A stretch of 56,784 bases of DNA from UBA5336 sp964625835 (GCA_964625835.1 CAZVES010000001.1:1-56784), one strand, 5' to 3'. Numbered from the stretch's first letter, positions 9,256 through 18,217 are shown. The notes: generated from the letters alone by a model not told the origin. Made by a program: numbers and translations.

Positions 9256-10343
9256 CCGCGTTCATCCTTTCCGCGCCCATGGCCCAGGATACGGCTCACC
9301 ACTTTTGCGGTGTAGTCGACCATGGGGATCACACGGGCATAGTTCAGGCGCGTCGGGCCGATCACCCCGAGCGCACCAATGACTTGTTTCTGGGCATCCA
9401 TATAGGGGGCCACGATCACGCTTGAACCCGAAAGCGGGAACAGCCGGTTTTCAGAACCTATGAAGAGGCGCACGCCTTCGGCTTCGCGGGTCTGGTCCAG
9501 AATGTCGAGCATCGACTGCTGGCGCTCCAGCACATCGAAAAGCTGGCGCACACGGTCCAGGTCTTCGGCGGCCTCGGCATCCTCGAGCAGGTTTGCCTGG
9601 CCTTTCACGATCAGGCGCGATTCACTTGCCTCGGCGGCCCCGCCCCATTCGGCCAGTCCCTGCTTCACAAGCGCGGATGCGGCCTCGTCCAGGGCGGCCC
9701 GGCGCTGGTCCAGTTCGGCCTGTATCTGGCCCTGGGCCTCTGAAAGCGTGCGGCCTTTCATGCGTGTGTTCAGGTAATTTCCTGCCTCGATCAGTGATGT
9801 GACCTGAAAGCCGGGCGGCAGGGTCACCAGGCGGTTTTCCACATCGCCGTCTTCGGTGACCAGGACGCAAAGGGCATCGCCCGTCGACAGGGGGACAAAC
9901 TCCACGTGACGCACGGGCGCATCGCGCGTGGGGGCGGTCACCAGCCCAGCGCCCCTGGCGACTCCCGAGAGGAGTTGTGAGGCTTCGCCCAGAACAGACT
10001 TCAGGTCCCGGCCGGCCTGGCCCAGCCGGGCTTCGATCTCTTCCCGGTCGGCCTCTCCGGGCTCGCCGGTTTCGAGGAACCCATCCACGAACAGCCGCAG
10101 GCCCGCATGGGTCGGCAGGCGACCAGCGGAAATGTGCGGCGCACTGATCAGGCCCATATCCGACAGGTCCGACATGACATTGCGTATGGAGGCCGGCGAC
10201 AGCGATATGCCCGAGCGCGACAGGGTTCGCGAGCCCACCGGTTCGCCCGTTTCCAGATAACTCTCGACAATCGTTCGAAAGATGTCGCGCGAGCGCGCAT
10301 CGAGCGCCTGCATCAGGGACTGTGTTGCCGGTGTCTTTGCCAT
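9252..10343 (-). CDS. hrcA: Heat-inducible transcription repressor HrcA
   Basis: This 363-residue repressor normally binds CIRCE operators of chaperone genes and needs GroEL for folding. The N-terminal winged helix is visible (residues about 15-85: VESYLETGEPVGSRTLSR, SPASIRNVMSDL), followed by the GAF-like effector domain and the C-terminal GPTRLNYARVIPMVDY signature. The length is slightly above typical. It is the first gene of a two-gene operon with grpE and diverges from a TadE-like gene. I found no CIRCE element (TTAGCACTC-N9-GAGTGCTAA) near it, so it does not appear to regulate itself through that site. Confidence 0.96.
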   Translation of the reverse strand: MAKTPATQSLMQALDARSRDIFRTIVESYLETGEPVGSRTLSRSGISLSPASIRNVMSDLSDMGLISAPHISAGRLPTHAGLRLFVDGFLETGEPGEADREEIEARLGQAGRDLKSVLGEASQLLSGVARGAGLVTAPTRDAPVRHVEFVPLSTGDALCVLVTEDGDVENRLVTLPPGFQVTSLIEAGNYLNTRMKGRTLSEAQGQIQAELDQRRAALDEAASALVKQGLAEWGGAAEASESRLIVKGQANLLEDAEAAEDLDRVRQLFDVLERQQSMLDILDQTREAEGVRLFIGSENRLFPLSGSSVIVAPYMDAQKQVIGALGVIGPTRLNYARVIPMVDYTAKVVSRILGHGRGKDERG

Positions 10344-10356
10344 CGTTGCTAGGGAG

Positions 10357-10382
10357 TAAGTAGCCCCCGCGTCCTTTTCAAG
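10357..10382 (-). promoter_or_regulatory. Candidate heat-shock (sigma-32-like) promoter of hrcA-grpE
   Basis: On the minus strand CTTGAAA (10376-10382) is followed after 12 nt by CTACTTA (10357-10363), close to the CTTGAAA-N11-16-CYTATNT pattern described for alphaproteobacterial RpoH. The predicted transcript would have a 5' leader of only a few bases before the ATG at 10343, which is unusual and lowers confidence. Confidence 0.35.
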
Positions 10383-10540
10383 TCGCCTTGTCGGCCAGCC
10401 AGCGCGATTGCTGAAGGCCGGGTAAACGGCGAAGGCCGAACCTGATGGCGCGCGTCAATCCAAAGGACAGGTGCAGCCTGTAAGCATGGTGCGAATTTGC
10501 TGCGGGCAGTTGCATGGCGCTGACAGGTCGACAAGGACGG

Positions 10541-11029
10541 ATGACGCGGGATGAAGGCGGTGCAACGGCGGTCGAGTTTGCCCTCGTCGCGCCCGTTGCC
10601 CTGTTCATGATACTTGCCACCATCGAGTACAGCCTCTTCTATTTCAAGACGAGCTTCCTCAAACACGTCCTTTATGAGGCCAGCCGCAACGTACAAACCG
10701 GCGAGGTTCAGGAGGCCGTTGACCCACAGACATTTTTCCAGACCGAGTATTGCAGCGATGCGGCGTTCCTAATGCGCTGCCACGACGTGTTCTTCGACGT
10801 GCGCTCGGCATCCGATCTCGGCGCAGCCAGTTTCCCGGCGGCCACTTTCGATGCCGGTGGCGAGCCGACCAATTTCGTGTTCCAGCCCGGCGGACCCAAT
10901 GACATCACCACGATGCGTGTGGCCACGCCGTACCGTTTCATCACGCCTTTCATGCAGGACATTTTCCAGCCGGACGGTTCGCCAGCCATCATCGTTGGCT
11001 ATTCCATCGCCCGCAATGAGCCTTTCTGA
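10541..11029 (+). CDS. TadE-like pilus assembly protein
   Basis: This 162-residue protein starts MTRDEGGATAVEFALVAPVA and continues into a hydrophobic helix, the TadE-like signature: a prepilin-like N-terminus and single membrane segment, then a periplasmic domain with two cysteines (EYCSDAAFLMRCHD). I chose the ATG at 10541 because AAGGA lies just upstream; an ATG at 10514 is in frame but lacks a ribosome site. It forms an operon with the next two genes: its TGA shares one base with the following ATG. By family knowledge TadE/TadF proteins are pseudopilins or adaptors of Flp pilus secretion. Confidence 0.85.
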   Translation: MTRDEGGATAVEFALVAPVALFMILATIEYSLFYFKTSFLKHVLYEASRNVQTGEVQEAVDPQTFFQTEYCSDAAFLMRCHDVFFDVRSASDLGAASFPAATFDAGGEPTNFVFQPGGPNDITTMRVATPYRFITPFMQDIFQPDGSPAIIVGYSIARNEPF

Positions 11030-11649
11030 TGACCCGGATTTTTACCTTCCGGCGCGACCAGCGCGGCGTGGCGGCGCTTGAATTCGCCCTGATGTCGCCT
11101 TTCCTGGCGGTGCTGATCTACGGCCTGATCGAGATGACCCTGCGTTTCCGCGCGGCCGACGAGTTCCAGCGCTACCTGCAACAGGCTGGCGACTATCTCT
11201 CGCGCGAGGACGAGTTGTTTGCCGCCGACATTGACGCCATCTACGCCGTGTCTGACCAGATGATTCGTTCGGCAGACACGGCCGGCACCCTGCACATCGA
11301 CGTCGCCAGCATCGGCTTCAAGTCCGACGGGGCGCCCGAACTGCTGTGGCACCGGCATCGCGGAGACACACCGCCCACCCTCGATGTCGGTGCGGCGTCG
11401 GGCCTGGGCGATCCGGGCGAGAGTGTGCTGCGGGTTTCCGCTCGGCTGACCTACGAAACACCGGTCAGCCAGATCATCGGAGCGGGCCGGGTCAGTTTCG
11501 ATGAAACCGTGTATTATCGCCCGCGCGTTACCCGGCTGATTGCCATGGACGGCTCCATTCATGATGAGGGGGTCGACTGGGTCGATGATGGCGCTTCCAC
11601 GGCAGGCGAGAACAATGGCGAGGAAGCCGTCGGGGAGGTGGAACCGTGA
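11029..11649 (+). CDS. TadE/TadF-like pilus assembly protein
   Basis: This 206-residue protein repeats the TadE-type plan: a short basic N-terminus (RIFTFRRDQRG), then VAALEFALMSPFLAVLIYGL as the membrane segment with the conserved glutamate, then a soluble periplasmic domain. The start overlaps the preceding stop (TGATG at 11027-11031), and its own stop overlaps the next gene's GTG (GTGA at 11646-11649), so all three are translationally coupled. Its acidic C-terminus (DDGASTAGENNGEEAVGEVE) is low in complexity. The specific function is unknown. Confidence 0.83.
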   Translation: MTRIFTFRRDQRGVAALEFALMSPFLAVLIYGLIEMTLRFRAADEFQRYLQQAGDYLSREDELFAADIDAIYAVSDQMIRSADTAGTLHIDVASIGFKSDGAPELLWHRHRGDTPPTLDVGAASGLGDPGESVLRVSARLTYETPVSQIIGAGRVSFDETVYYRPRVTRLIAMDGSIHDEGVDWVDDGASTAGENNGEEAVGEVEP

Positions 11650-13124
11650 CGCGCTATTACGCAGAAACGCGCGGTGGCATCACCGTTCCGATGGCCCTGA
11701 TCAGTGCCGCGCTCCTCGTCATGGTGGGCCTGGCTGTGGATGGGTCGCGCGCCTACCTCGCCAAGGATCGCTTCCAGGCTGCGCTGGACGCAGCGGCCCT
11801 CGCCGCGGGCACCACCTACGACACGGACGCCGCCCTGGACGCGCTTGCCGGTGAGTTTGTTGCGCGCAATTTCGCCATGCCGGGAACCCGCGTGACACGG
11901 GTGGATGTGACGGCAGATACCGAGAATGTCTTTGTCGAGGGCACGTTCGATCTCGACACCTATTTCGTACAGGTGCTGGCGCGCGAGACTCTCAGCCTGC
12001 GTGCAGAGACCGAGGTGAAACGGGCCGGTGGTGGCCTCATGGTGTCAATGGTCCTCGACAACACCGGTTCCATGTGGAGCAGCGGCAACATCGGCGCCCT
12101 GCGCGGCGCTGCGCAGGCCCTGGTCGATGACGTATTTGACGGCAAAACCGAAGAACCCGACCTGCGCTTTGCCATCGTGCCCTATGCCGCCGCCGTCAAT
12201 CCGGGCCCGGTGGCTGACGACATCATCTCGCTTCCCCGGGCCCATGGCCTATTGGATCCGTTTGACGAAACCGCCTGGAAAGGCTGCGTGATGGAGCGCT
12301 GGGGTGCCAACAGCCTCAATGACACACCGCCGGCCACCGCCACCTGGGAGCCCTATTATTACCCGCCCGGTGTCGACAACAACTACACAGATGGCGACGC
12401 CGCCACCATCGTGCCTGGCGGGGTGACGAACTCCAACCAGATTACGGGCCCGAACATTGGCTGCCCGACGCCCATCCTGCCGCTGACATCCAACAAGTCC
12501 CTCGTCGACGGAGCCCTTTCTGCCATGACCGCCTGGAACCGGGGCGGCACGCTCACCGACATTGGCATGGCCTGGGGCATTCGCACCCTTTCGCCGGGCC
12601 TGCCGTTCAGCGAGAGCGCGACCCAGGTCGATGACAAGAATGGCATTCCCATCTGGGACAGCCCGCGCTGGCGGCGCGCCATCGTGCTGATGACCGATGG
12701 TGAGAGCGGTTTCTACAACTACCCGGGCGGCGGCAGCTCCAACCAAGAAGGCACCAGCCCCAATGACAGTCATCCGAGCGCCTCGGACCACACAGCCTAT
12801 GGCCGCTGGAACGAGGACGGCTCGAACGCCAAGGCGCTCTTCTCCAGCGCGCCTGGCTATGTCCGAGCCGATGGGACGACAGACAATTCCACCCGCGGCA
12901 AGCTGAACCGGCGCATTTTCGACCTTTGCGCGGCGGCCAAGTCCCAGGGCATTGTTGTGTACACGGTTGTATTTACATCCCGGGTGGGTGACGACACGCG
13001 CGAGATGTATCAACGATGTGCCTCGGACCCCGGCAAGTACTGGTACGCGCCAACGCAGTCGGCCCTGACCAGTGCATTCGAACAGGTGGGCAGCGACCTC
13101 AACAAGCTCCGGATTACGCGATAA
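11646..13124 (+). CDS. TadG-like protein with N-terminal anchor and vWA domain
   Basis: This 492-residue protein opens with GGITVPMALISAALLVMVG, the anchor and Tad/Flp motif typical of TadG. A von Willebrand A domain begins near residue 131 with the MIDAS motif D138-N-T-G-S142 and contains the later metal-site region ALVDDVFDG. An inserted Asn/Gly-rich segment spans about residues 215-280. The start is a GTG at 11646 overlapping the preceding TGA. The three-gene set TadE-TadE-TadG matches accessory genes of Tad pilus loci, but the secretion ATPase and pilin are absent from the window. It ends 7 bp from a convergent protease gene. Confidence 0.85.
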   Translation: MTRYYAETRGGITVPMALISAALLVMVGLAVDGSRAYLAKDRFQAALDAAALAAGTTYDTDAALDALAGEFVARNFAMPGTRVTRVDVTADTENVFVEGTFDLDTYFVQVLARETLSLRAETEVKRAGGGLMVSMVLDNTGSMWSSGNIGALRGAAQALVDDVFDGKTEEPDLRFAIVPYAAAVNPGPVADDIISLPRAHGLLDPFDETAWKGCVMERWGANSLNDTPPATATWEPYYYPPGVDNNYTDGDAATIVPGGVTNSNQITGPNIGCPTPILPLTSNKSLVDGALSAMTAWNRGGTLTDIGMAWGIRTLSPGLPFSESATQVDDKNGIPIWDSPRWRRAIVLMTDGESGFYNYPGGGSSNQEGTSPNDSHPSASDHTAYGRWNEDGSNAKALFSSAPGYVRADGTTDNSTRGKLNRRIFDLCAAAKSQGIVVYTVVFTSRVGDDTREMYQRCASDPGKYWYAPTQSALTSAFEQVGSDLNKLRITR

Positions 13125-13131
13125 GCGGGCG

Positions 13132-14094
13132 TCAGACGCCGGTCATATCAGCCAGAGCCCGGGCGATCAGGCGCTGGAACGCTTCTCCGAACCTGGGGGA
13201 CCATGTGTGGTCATCGGCATGGACCGGCTTGGTCGAGTTGATACCGGCCACGCGCATCTCGCCCGTCTCGCGGGTGAACCAGGGTCCGCCTGACGAGCCT
13301 TCCGTGAGACCGTTCTCGGCCTTCACAACGCCGAATGAGCGGTCGAGGACGCGCTCGCCCGTGGTCGCATAGAGAAAGCGGCCGTCGAAGTCGAATTCGT
13401 CCGTGGCCTTGCGTGGGTAGCCTAGGCTCGTAAAGGGCCCATCGGGGTCGGCATTGGCCAACACGCCTGCGGTTCCCGTCCTGTGGGCGATCGGCGCATC
13501 GAGGCGGACAATCGCCATGTCATAATGGCCTGGCGTCGTGCCCGGTGACGGGGTTGCCCATCCGCCCGGAACATAAACCGCCTCGCCGGCCCATTTCCCG
13601 GCCGCCGAGCCGGCAATGTACTGGGGCTGGAACACCATCCATTCGGCAAACTGTCCTTCGCCCGTGAGGGCATTGGTGCGGGCGAACGCACAATGGGCGG
13701 CGGTCAACACGATGCGCTCGGCGATCACAGTGCCTGTGCAATAGCGCACGCGTCCGCCAAATACGGCAGTGACCCGCCCGACCGAGGAAATCGGGTGCAC
13801 GTCGAGATCTGCGACGGCTTCCGTGATGGCCCCGCCCAGCGTCTCTTCCGCCGAAACCAGGCGCTGCGCCATCAGGGTATCAGGTTCACCGTGGGTCGGG
13901 GTGCTGCCATGTGTCTGAAGCCGAGCGCGCGCAAGGACGTCGATCTGGCGACCCCCAACGGGCACCGTGATCTCCACCTCCATCTCGGGAACAAAGGCAC
14001 CCGTCGGATCGTGGCCCTCGTCCACTTCACGCACATGGCCGGGCGGCGTGGCCAGTTGCGCCATCTGGACGTCAAGATTGGCATCAAACTCCAT
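13132..14094 (-). CDS. Trypsin-like (S1B/V8-type) serine peptidase
   Basis: This 320-residue protein has a complete catalytic triad: H134 in LTAAHC, D192 in YDMAIVRL and S268 in EGSSGGPW. The arrangement resembles glutamyl-endopeptidase-like S1B enzymes. About 100 residues precede the protease fold and could be a propeptide or a separate domain. No signal peptide or membrane anchor is visible, and an in-frame stop lies five codons upstream of the ATG, so a secreted form would need an unrecognised export route. It is convergent with the TadG-like gene. The substrate is unknown; processing of cell-surface proteins is only a guess from context. Confidence 0.85.
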   Translation of the reverse strand: MEFDANLDVQMAQLATPPGHVREVDEGHDPTGAFVPEMEVEITVPVGGRQIDVLARARLQTHGSTPTHGEPDTLMAQRLVSAEETLGGAITEAVADLDVHPISSVGRVTAVFGGRVRYCTGTVIAERIVLTAAHCAFARTNALTGEGQFAEWMVFQPQYIAGSAAGKWAGEAVYVPGGWATPSPGTTPGHYDMAIVRLDAPIAHRTGTAGVLANADPDGPFTSLGYPRKATDEFDFDGRFLYATTGERVLDRSFGVVKAENGLTEGSSGGPWFTRETGEMRVAGINSTKPVHADDHTWSPRFGEAFQRLIARALADMTGV

Positions 14095-14351
14095 GACAGG
14101 ACCTTGCCGTCACAGGCTTAACAAAGTCCAGTTTGCCACGCAGTTTTTCTTATCCTGGGCGAGACGGCGAAGAGTTTCACGCCTTTGAAGACTGTTTTGC
14201 CTCGCCTGGCACCCTTTCGCGCCTGGGGTCTACGCTGGCATGTGTGTGCTGAATAGCTGTTATCTGCGATGCCCGCTCTGGCCTGCGCTGGAACCGCGTT
14301 AAGGATGTCCTACCTCTAGGAATAAGCCAGAGACACCAGCTAAGGGTGCCC

Positions 14352-14981
14352 ATGCGTTCAACACTCGTCCCAATCGCTTTCGCTGCCACACTGCTCGCAG
14401 GCTGCGTTACCGCGCAGCAGAGCCTCGCGCCCATTAAGAGCTCCAATTTCGAGCTCGACCGGACACATGCTTTTATGACCGTCAGCGTGAAACACTTCGG
14501 TCTGTCGGACTATTCCATCGATTTCACCGATTTCGACGCCCAGCTTGACTTCAAGGCCGATGACCCGACCGCTTCACTCGTCTCTGTGCAGGTCAACACG
14601 GCTGCCCTGGACACCCAGTATCCCGACCCGGACAAGAAGACCGAATGGGAGGCCGAGCTGGCCAATGATGGCCGCTGGCTGAATGCCGATGAGTTTCCGA
14701 AGGCGACCTTTGTGTCCACCTCGGCGCGCCAGACCGGCGAATTCACAGGCGCGGTGACGGGTGACCTGAACCTGCGTGGTGTTACCGCCCCGCTAACGCT
14801 GGACGTGACCTATAACGGGACGGCCACGGGCCCCTTCGATGGCGGCCGGCGCCGCATCGGTTTCAATGCGACCGGTACATTCAACCGGTCAGACTTCGGC
14901 ATGGGCGCGATGACCCAGTTCGTGTCCGACGAAGTCAAACTGAGCTTCTCCGGCGAGTTTCTCGAAGCCGGGGATGAGTGA
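14352..14981 (+). CDS. YceI-family lipoprotein
   Basis: This 209-residue protein has a lipoprotein signal (hydrophobic stretch ending LLAGC, Cys20) and then a single YceI-like lipocalin-type barrel (FELDRTHAFMTVSVKH; GRWLNADEFPKATF; TGDLNLRGVTAPLTLDV). YceI proteins bind polyisoprenoids or related lipids in the periplasm. I chose the ATG at 14352 because AAGGG lies about 6 nt upstream; the GTG at 14346 would be too close to it. It is the first of three consecutive genes with YceI domains, 40 bp before the second. Confidence 0.9.
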   Translation: MRSTLVPIAFAATLLAGCVTAQQSLAPIKSSNFELDRTHAFMTVSVKHFGLSDYSIDFTDFDAQLDFKADDPTASLVSVQVNTAALDTQYPDPDKKTEWEAELANDGRWLNADEFPKATFVSTSARQTGEFTGAVTGDLNLRGVTAPLTLDVTYNGTATGPFDGGRRRIGFNATGTFNRSDFGMGAMTQFVSDEVKLSFSGEFLEAGDE

Positions 14982-15021
14982 GCATCACACCCCACACCAA
15001 TCAAACCAAGGAACGACACCC

Positions 15022-15756
15022 ATGAAGTACACAGCACTCCTTGCCAGCGCGGCCGGCCTTGCCCTGATCGCCGCTTGCGGCGGTTCCGCCACGGCACCGG
15101 CTGAAGCCCAGAACGGCGAAGCCGCAGCGCCCGCACCCGCTGCGACCACCGCACCGGCTGAAATCGTCCTCGCCGAATCCCTCGCCGAAGTCAGCGCCGC
15201 AAACTATTCCCTCGAGCGCAACCACGCCTTCCTCGAATTCGCCGTGGGCCATTCCGGCGGCATCTCCGACTATATCGTACACTTTGGCGACTTTGACGCC
15301 GACCTGACCTTCGACCCGGCCGACCCGACCGCGTCCAGCCTGTCGGTCACCGTCAATCCCGCCGACCTGATCGTGAACTATCCCGGCGACTACAAGGCCG
15401 GTCACGCCGACAGCGGCTTCGAGACCTGGGCCGAGGACATGTCGCGCAACGAGCGCTGGCTGAACGCCGACAATTTCCCGGAAATCACTTTCACCTCCAC
15501 CGATGTCGACCTGACCAGCGGAAACACGGGCACGGTGACCGGCGATCTCACCTTCCTCGGCGTGACCCAGCCCGTCACCCTGGACGTAAGCTATAATGGC
15601 GTTGCCAACATGCCCTGGTTCGGCGAGCGCGACCTGATCGGCTTCAACGCCACAACCACGATCAGCCGTTCGGAATTCGGCATGACAGCCGCCATCCCGA
15701 ATATCACCGACGCGGTGACGGTCTCCTTCTCCGGCGAGTTCCTGCAGGACGAGTAG
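15022..15756 (+). CDS. YceI-family lipoprotein
   Basis: This 244-residue protein has a lipobox (ALIAAC, Cys near residue 18) followed by an Ala/Pro/Glu-rich linker (to about residue 52) and a YceI barrel (SLERNHAFLEFAVGHSG; NERWLNADNFPEITF; TGDLTFLGVTQPVTLDV). It closely resembles the preceding gene and is probably a tandem duplicate with a longer linker. The ATG at 15022 has AAGGAA about 9 nt upstream. A pair of palindromes follows in the gap before the cytochrome b561 fusion gene. Confidence 0.9.
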   Translation: MKYTALLASAAGLALIAACGGSATAPAEAQNGEAAAPAPAATTAPAEIVLAESLAEVSAANYSLERNHAFLEFAVGHSGGISDYIVHFGDFDADLTFDPADPTASSLSVTVNPADLIVNYPGDYKAGHADSGFETWAEDMSRNERWLNADNFPEITFTSTDVDLTSGNTGTVTGDLTFLGVTQPVTLDVSYNGVANMPWFGERDLIGFNATTTISRSEFGMTAAIPNITDAVTVSFSGEFLQDE

Positions 15757-15781
15757 CGGCTCGTTTCCCGGTGTTTCAGCA

Positions 15782-15874
15782 GGTTCCTGCGCAGGCAGGA
15801 GCCCATGGGCAGATGGCGGCCAGCGGCGCACCAGGTTGAATTGATCCACGGATACCTGCCTGCGCAGGTATCTG
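15782..15874. repeat. Pair of related palindromes (REP-like)
   Basis: Two stem-loops lie 45 bp apart in the 150-bp gap before the b561-YceI gene. The first pairs 15782-15790 with 15795-15803 (GGTTCCTGC/GCAGGAGCC, one G-T pair). The second pairs 15851-15859 with 15864-15872 (GATACCTGC/GCAGGTATC) and can extend to 15849-15874. Both share a CCTGC..GCAGG core and 4-base loops. The paired layout is that of REP/BIME-type intergenic repeats. No T-run follows, so they are not standard terminators. Confidence 0.6.
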
Positions 15875-15908
15875 CGGAAAGAAGCGATGCAATGAAAGTA
15901 AACCTGTG

Positions 15909-17144
15909 ATGGCTGCTGCAGACATGGTTTCGGCTCCCTCCCCGCCTTCCCATCGCTACACAAGCGTGGCGATTGCCCTGCACTGGGCGATCGCGCTGGC
16001 GATCCTCAGCCTCATTCCCGGCGGGTGGTTCATGAGCGACCTGCCCAATGACCACCCGCTTAAGGAGACGCTCTACCAGCTGCACAAATCGGTTGGGATC
16101 ACCATTCTGATCCTCACCCTGGCGCGGATCGCATGGCGCGTGATGAATCCGGTGCCGGAGGATGCCGCTGGGCTCAAGGGCTGGGAGAAGACTGCCTCCC
16201 ACAGCGCCCATATCGCCTTCTACGCCCTGATGCTTCTCATGCCGCTCACCGGCTGGCTCTATGTCTCGACCGCCTATGCCTTCGACGTGCCCACAGTGCT
16301 TTACGGAATCGTGAGTTGGCCAGACCTGCCCTTTGTGGGCTTCCTGTCCAACGAGACGGGCCATGGCGTGGTGCAGTTTGTCCACTCCAAGCTCGCCTGG
16401 GCGGCGCTCGGCCTTGTCGCGCTGCATGTGGCGGGCGCATTGAAGCATGAATTCGGACCCGAGGAGGGCGTGTTGAAACGGATGATCCCAGGCCTGTTCG
16501 GAAAGACCGGCGGTCCACGCGCACCCTCGCGCGGCGCACTGGCAGCCTTTGGCGGCGCCCTTGCCGTCTTCGCCGCCGTGGCCGTCACCCCGATGCTCAC
16601 CCAGGGCGGCGCAGCGGACGTGACCGGCACCTCAGGCCTTCAGGCCAACTGGGCCGTCAACAGGGACGCTAGCCCCGCCATACGATTCTCCGGCACCCAT
16701 GAAGGCGACCAATACACAGGCACCTTCGAAAACTGGGATTCCACCATCGCCTTCGACCCGGATAACCTCGCCGCCTCGCGCGTGGAGGTGACGGTGGACC
16801 TGGGTTCGGCGGTGGCCAACAAGAAGCTCTACACAGACAGCCTGCGCGCGGCCGAATGGCTCGACGTGGCCGGCTCGCCCACCGCCAGCGTGGTGCTCGA
16901 CATGTTTACCGGCGCCGAGCCGGACTACACCGCCAATGCCGCGCTCACCTTGAAGGGCGCCACCATCGACGTGCCGTTCGCGTTCGAGCTCAATTTCGAC
17001 GGCGACACCGCCTACCTCGAAGGCGAGACCCGCCTGTCGCGGGCCGAACTGGATGTGGGCATGGCGAGCGATCCGGGTGCCGATTGGGTGTCTGACGAGA
17101 TCCTGATCGAGGTTTCCCTGCAAGCGACCCGCATCACCGATTGA
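15909..17144 (+). CDS. Cytochrome b561 fused to a YceI domain
   Basis: This 411-residue protein has two modules. Residues about 15-200 form a four-helix cytochrome b561 membrane domain with candidate haem-ligand histidines H25, H59, H98/H101 and H159/H173. A further hydrophobic segment (about 205-228) is followed by a YceI barrel (about 238-410). The first part would move electrons across the inner membrane, and the second would hold a lipid such as a quinone-like isoprenoid in the periplasm. Translation may start at ATG 15909 or the GTG just before it. With the two upstream YceI lipoproteins it makes a three-gene YceI cluster. Confidence 0.92.
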   Translation: MAAADMVSAPSPPSHRYTSVAIALHWAIALAILSLIPGGWFMSDLPNDHPLKETLYQLHKSVGITILILTLARIAWRVMNPVPEDAAGLKGWEKTASHSAHIAFYALMLLMPLTGWLYVSTAYAFDVPTVLYGIVSWPDLPFVGFLSNETGHGVVQFVHSKLAWAALGLVALHVAGALKHEFGPEEGVLKRMIPGLFGKTGGPRAPSRGALAAFGGALAVFAAVAVTPMLTQGGAADVTGTSGLQANWAVNRDASPAIRFSGTHEGDQYTGTFENWDSTIAFDPDNLAASRVEVTVDLGSAVANKKLYTDSLRAAEWLDVAGSPTASVVLDMFTGAEPDYTANAALTLKGATIDVPFAFELNFDGDTAYLEGETRLSRAELDVGMASDPGADWVSDEILIEVSLQATRITD

Positions 17145-17179
17145 CCTGAGCGCCCCGGACAGGCATCTCCGGCCCCGCC

Positions 17180-18148
17180 ATGGCCACACTCGCCCTGAAA
17201 CCCACGCGCGAAGGCATCGCCGCCGCTGTCGACATCCTGCGCCGCGGCGGGATCGTCGCCGTGCCGACGGAAACCGTCTATGGCCTGGCCGCCGACGCCG
17301 CCAATGCAGAGGCCGTCGCCCGGCTCTACGAGGTGAAGCACCGGCCTGCCTTCAATCCGCTGATAGCCCATGTGAACGGGCCTGAAATGGCGGCACTGGA
17401 GGGCGAGATATCCGGTGCGGCCTCCTTCTGCGCAGGGTTCTATTGGCCAGGGCCGCTCACCATCGTCGTGCCGGCGCGCGAGGGCGGGGCGACATGCGAC
17501 ATCGCCCGGGCGGGCCTTGATACCATCGCCCTGCGCCATCCCAGCCACTCCATCACCCATGACATCATCACCGCGCTCGGCCGGCCGATCGTCGCCCCAT
17601 CGGCCAACCGGTCGGGGAAGATCAGCCCGGTCACGCCGCAGGACGTCTATGAAGAACTTGGCGAATCCATCGACGCGATCATGGATGGCGGGCGATGCCC
17701 CGTGGGCTTGGAGTCCACCGTGGTCTCATTCACAGGGCCGCAACCCGTGCTCCTGCGTCCCGGCGGGCTGGAGCGGAACGTGCTGGAGACATTTCTCGGC
17801 ATGCCGCTGGCCATGGCCGAACCCGGCGCAGCGCCCGCCTCCCCCGGCCAGCTGGCCCGCCATTATGCCCCCAATGCGACACTGCGCCTTGATGCAAGAG
17901 GCCCCGAACAGGGCGAGGTCTTCGTCGGCTTCGGCGACATCAGGGGCGACTATTCCCTGTCCGAGAGGGGCGTCCTGAAGGAGGCTGCGGCCAATCTCTA
18001 CCCGCTTCTGCGGTTCCTTGACCGCAAGCATGAGCGCATCGCCATCTGCCCGATCCCGCGCCACGGGCTTGGCGAAGCAATCAATGACCGGCTTCGCCGC
18101 GCCGCAGAGAGGGCGCGGCCCAAGGGCCCGGCCCCGGAATCCGTCTGA
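17180..18148 (+). CDS. Threonylcarbamoyl-AMP synthase, Sua5 type
   Basis: This 322-residue cytosolic enzyme makes threonylcarbamoyl-AMP from threonine, bicarbonate and ATP for the t6A modification at position 37 of ANN-decoding tRNAs. The YrdC-type catalytic domain (about 1-205) shows VPTETVYGLAADA, KHRPAFNPL and the APSANRSGKISPVT motif. A C-terminal Sua5 domain follows a proline-rich linker (ASPGQLARHYAP). The length fits the two-domain Sua5/TsaC2 form rather than short TsaC. Its partner TsaE is at 43238-43687. It precedes the Pho regulon with 117 bp between. Confidence 0.93.
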   Translation: MATLALKPTREGIAAAVDILRRGGIVAVPTETVYGLAADAANAEAVARLYEVKHRPAFNPLIAHVNGPEMAALEGEISGAASFCAGFYWPGPLTIVVPAREGGATCDIARAGLDTIALRHPSHSITHDIITALGRPIVAPSANRSGKISPVTPQDVYEELGESIDAIMDGGRCPVGLESTVVSFTGPQPVLLRPGGLERNVLETFLGMPLAMAEPGAAPASPGQLARHYAPNATLRLDARGPEQGEVFVGFGDIRGDYSLSERGVLKEAAANLYPLLRFLDRKHERIAICPIPRHGLGEAINDRLRRAAERARPKGPAPESV

Positions 18149-18217
18149 CCACGGACCAACTGGCAATCGGGGTGGTTTTGGTTTACCACGCACGATTTTC
18201 TGCATCAGGACTTGGCG

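Noticed and set aside
10344..10540. CIRCE operator near hrcA
   Set aside because: No match to TTAGCACTC or its inverted partner could be found in the gap.
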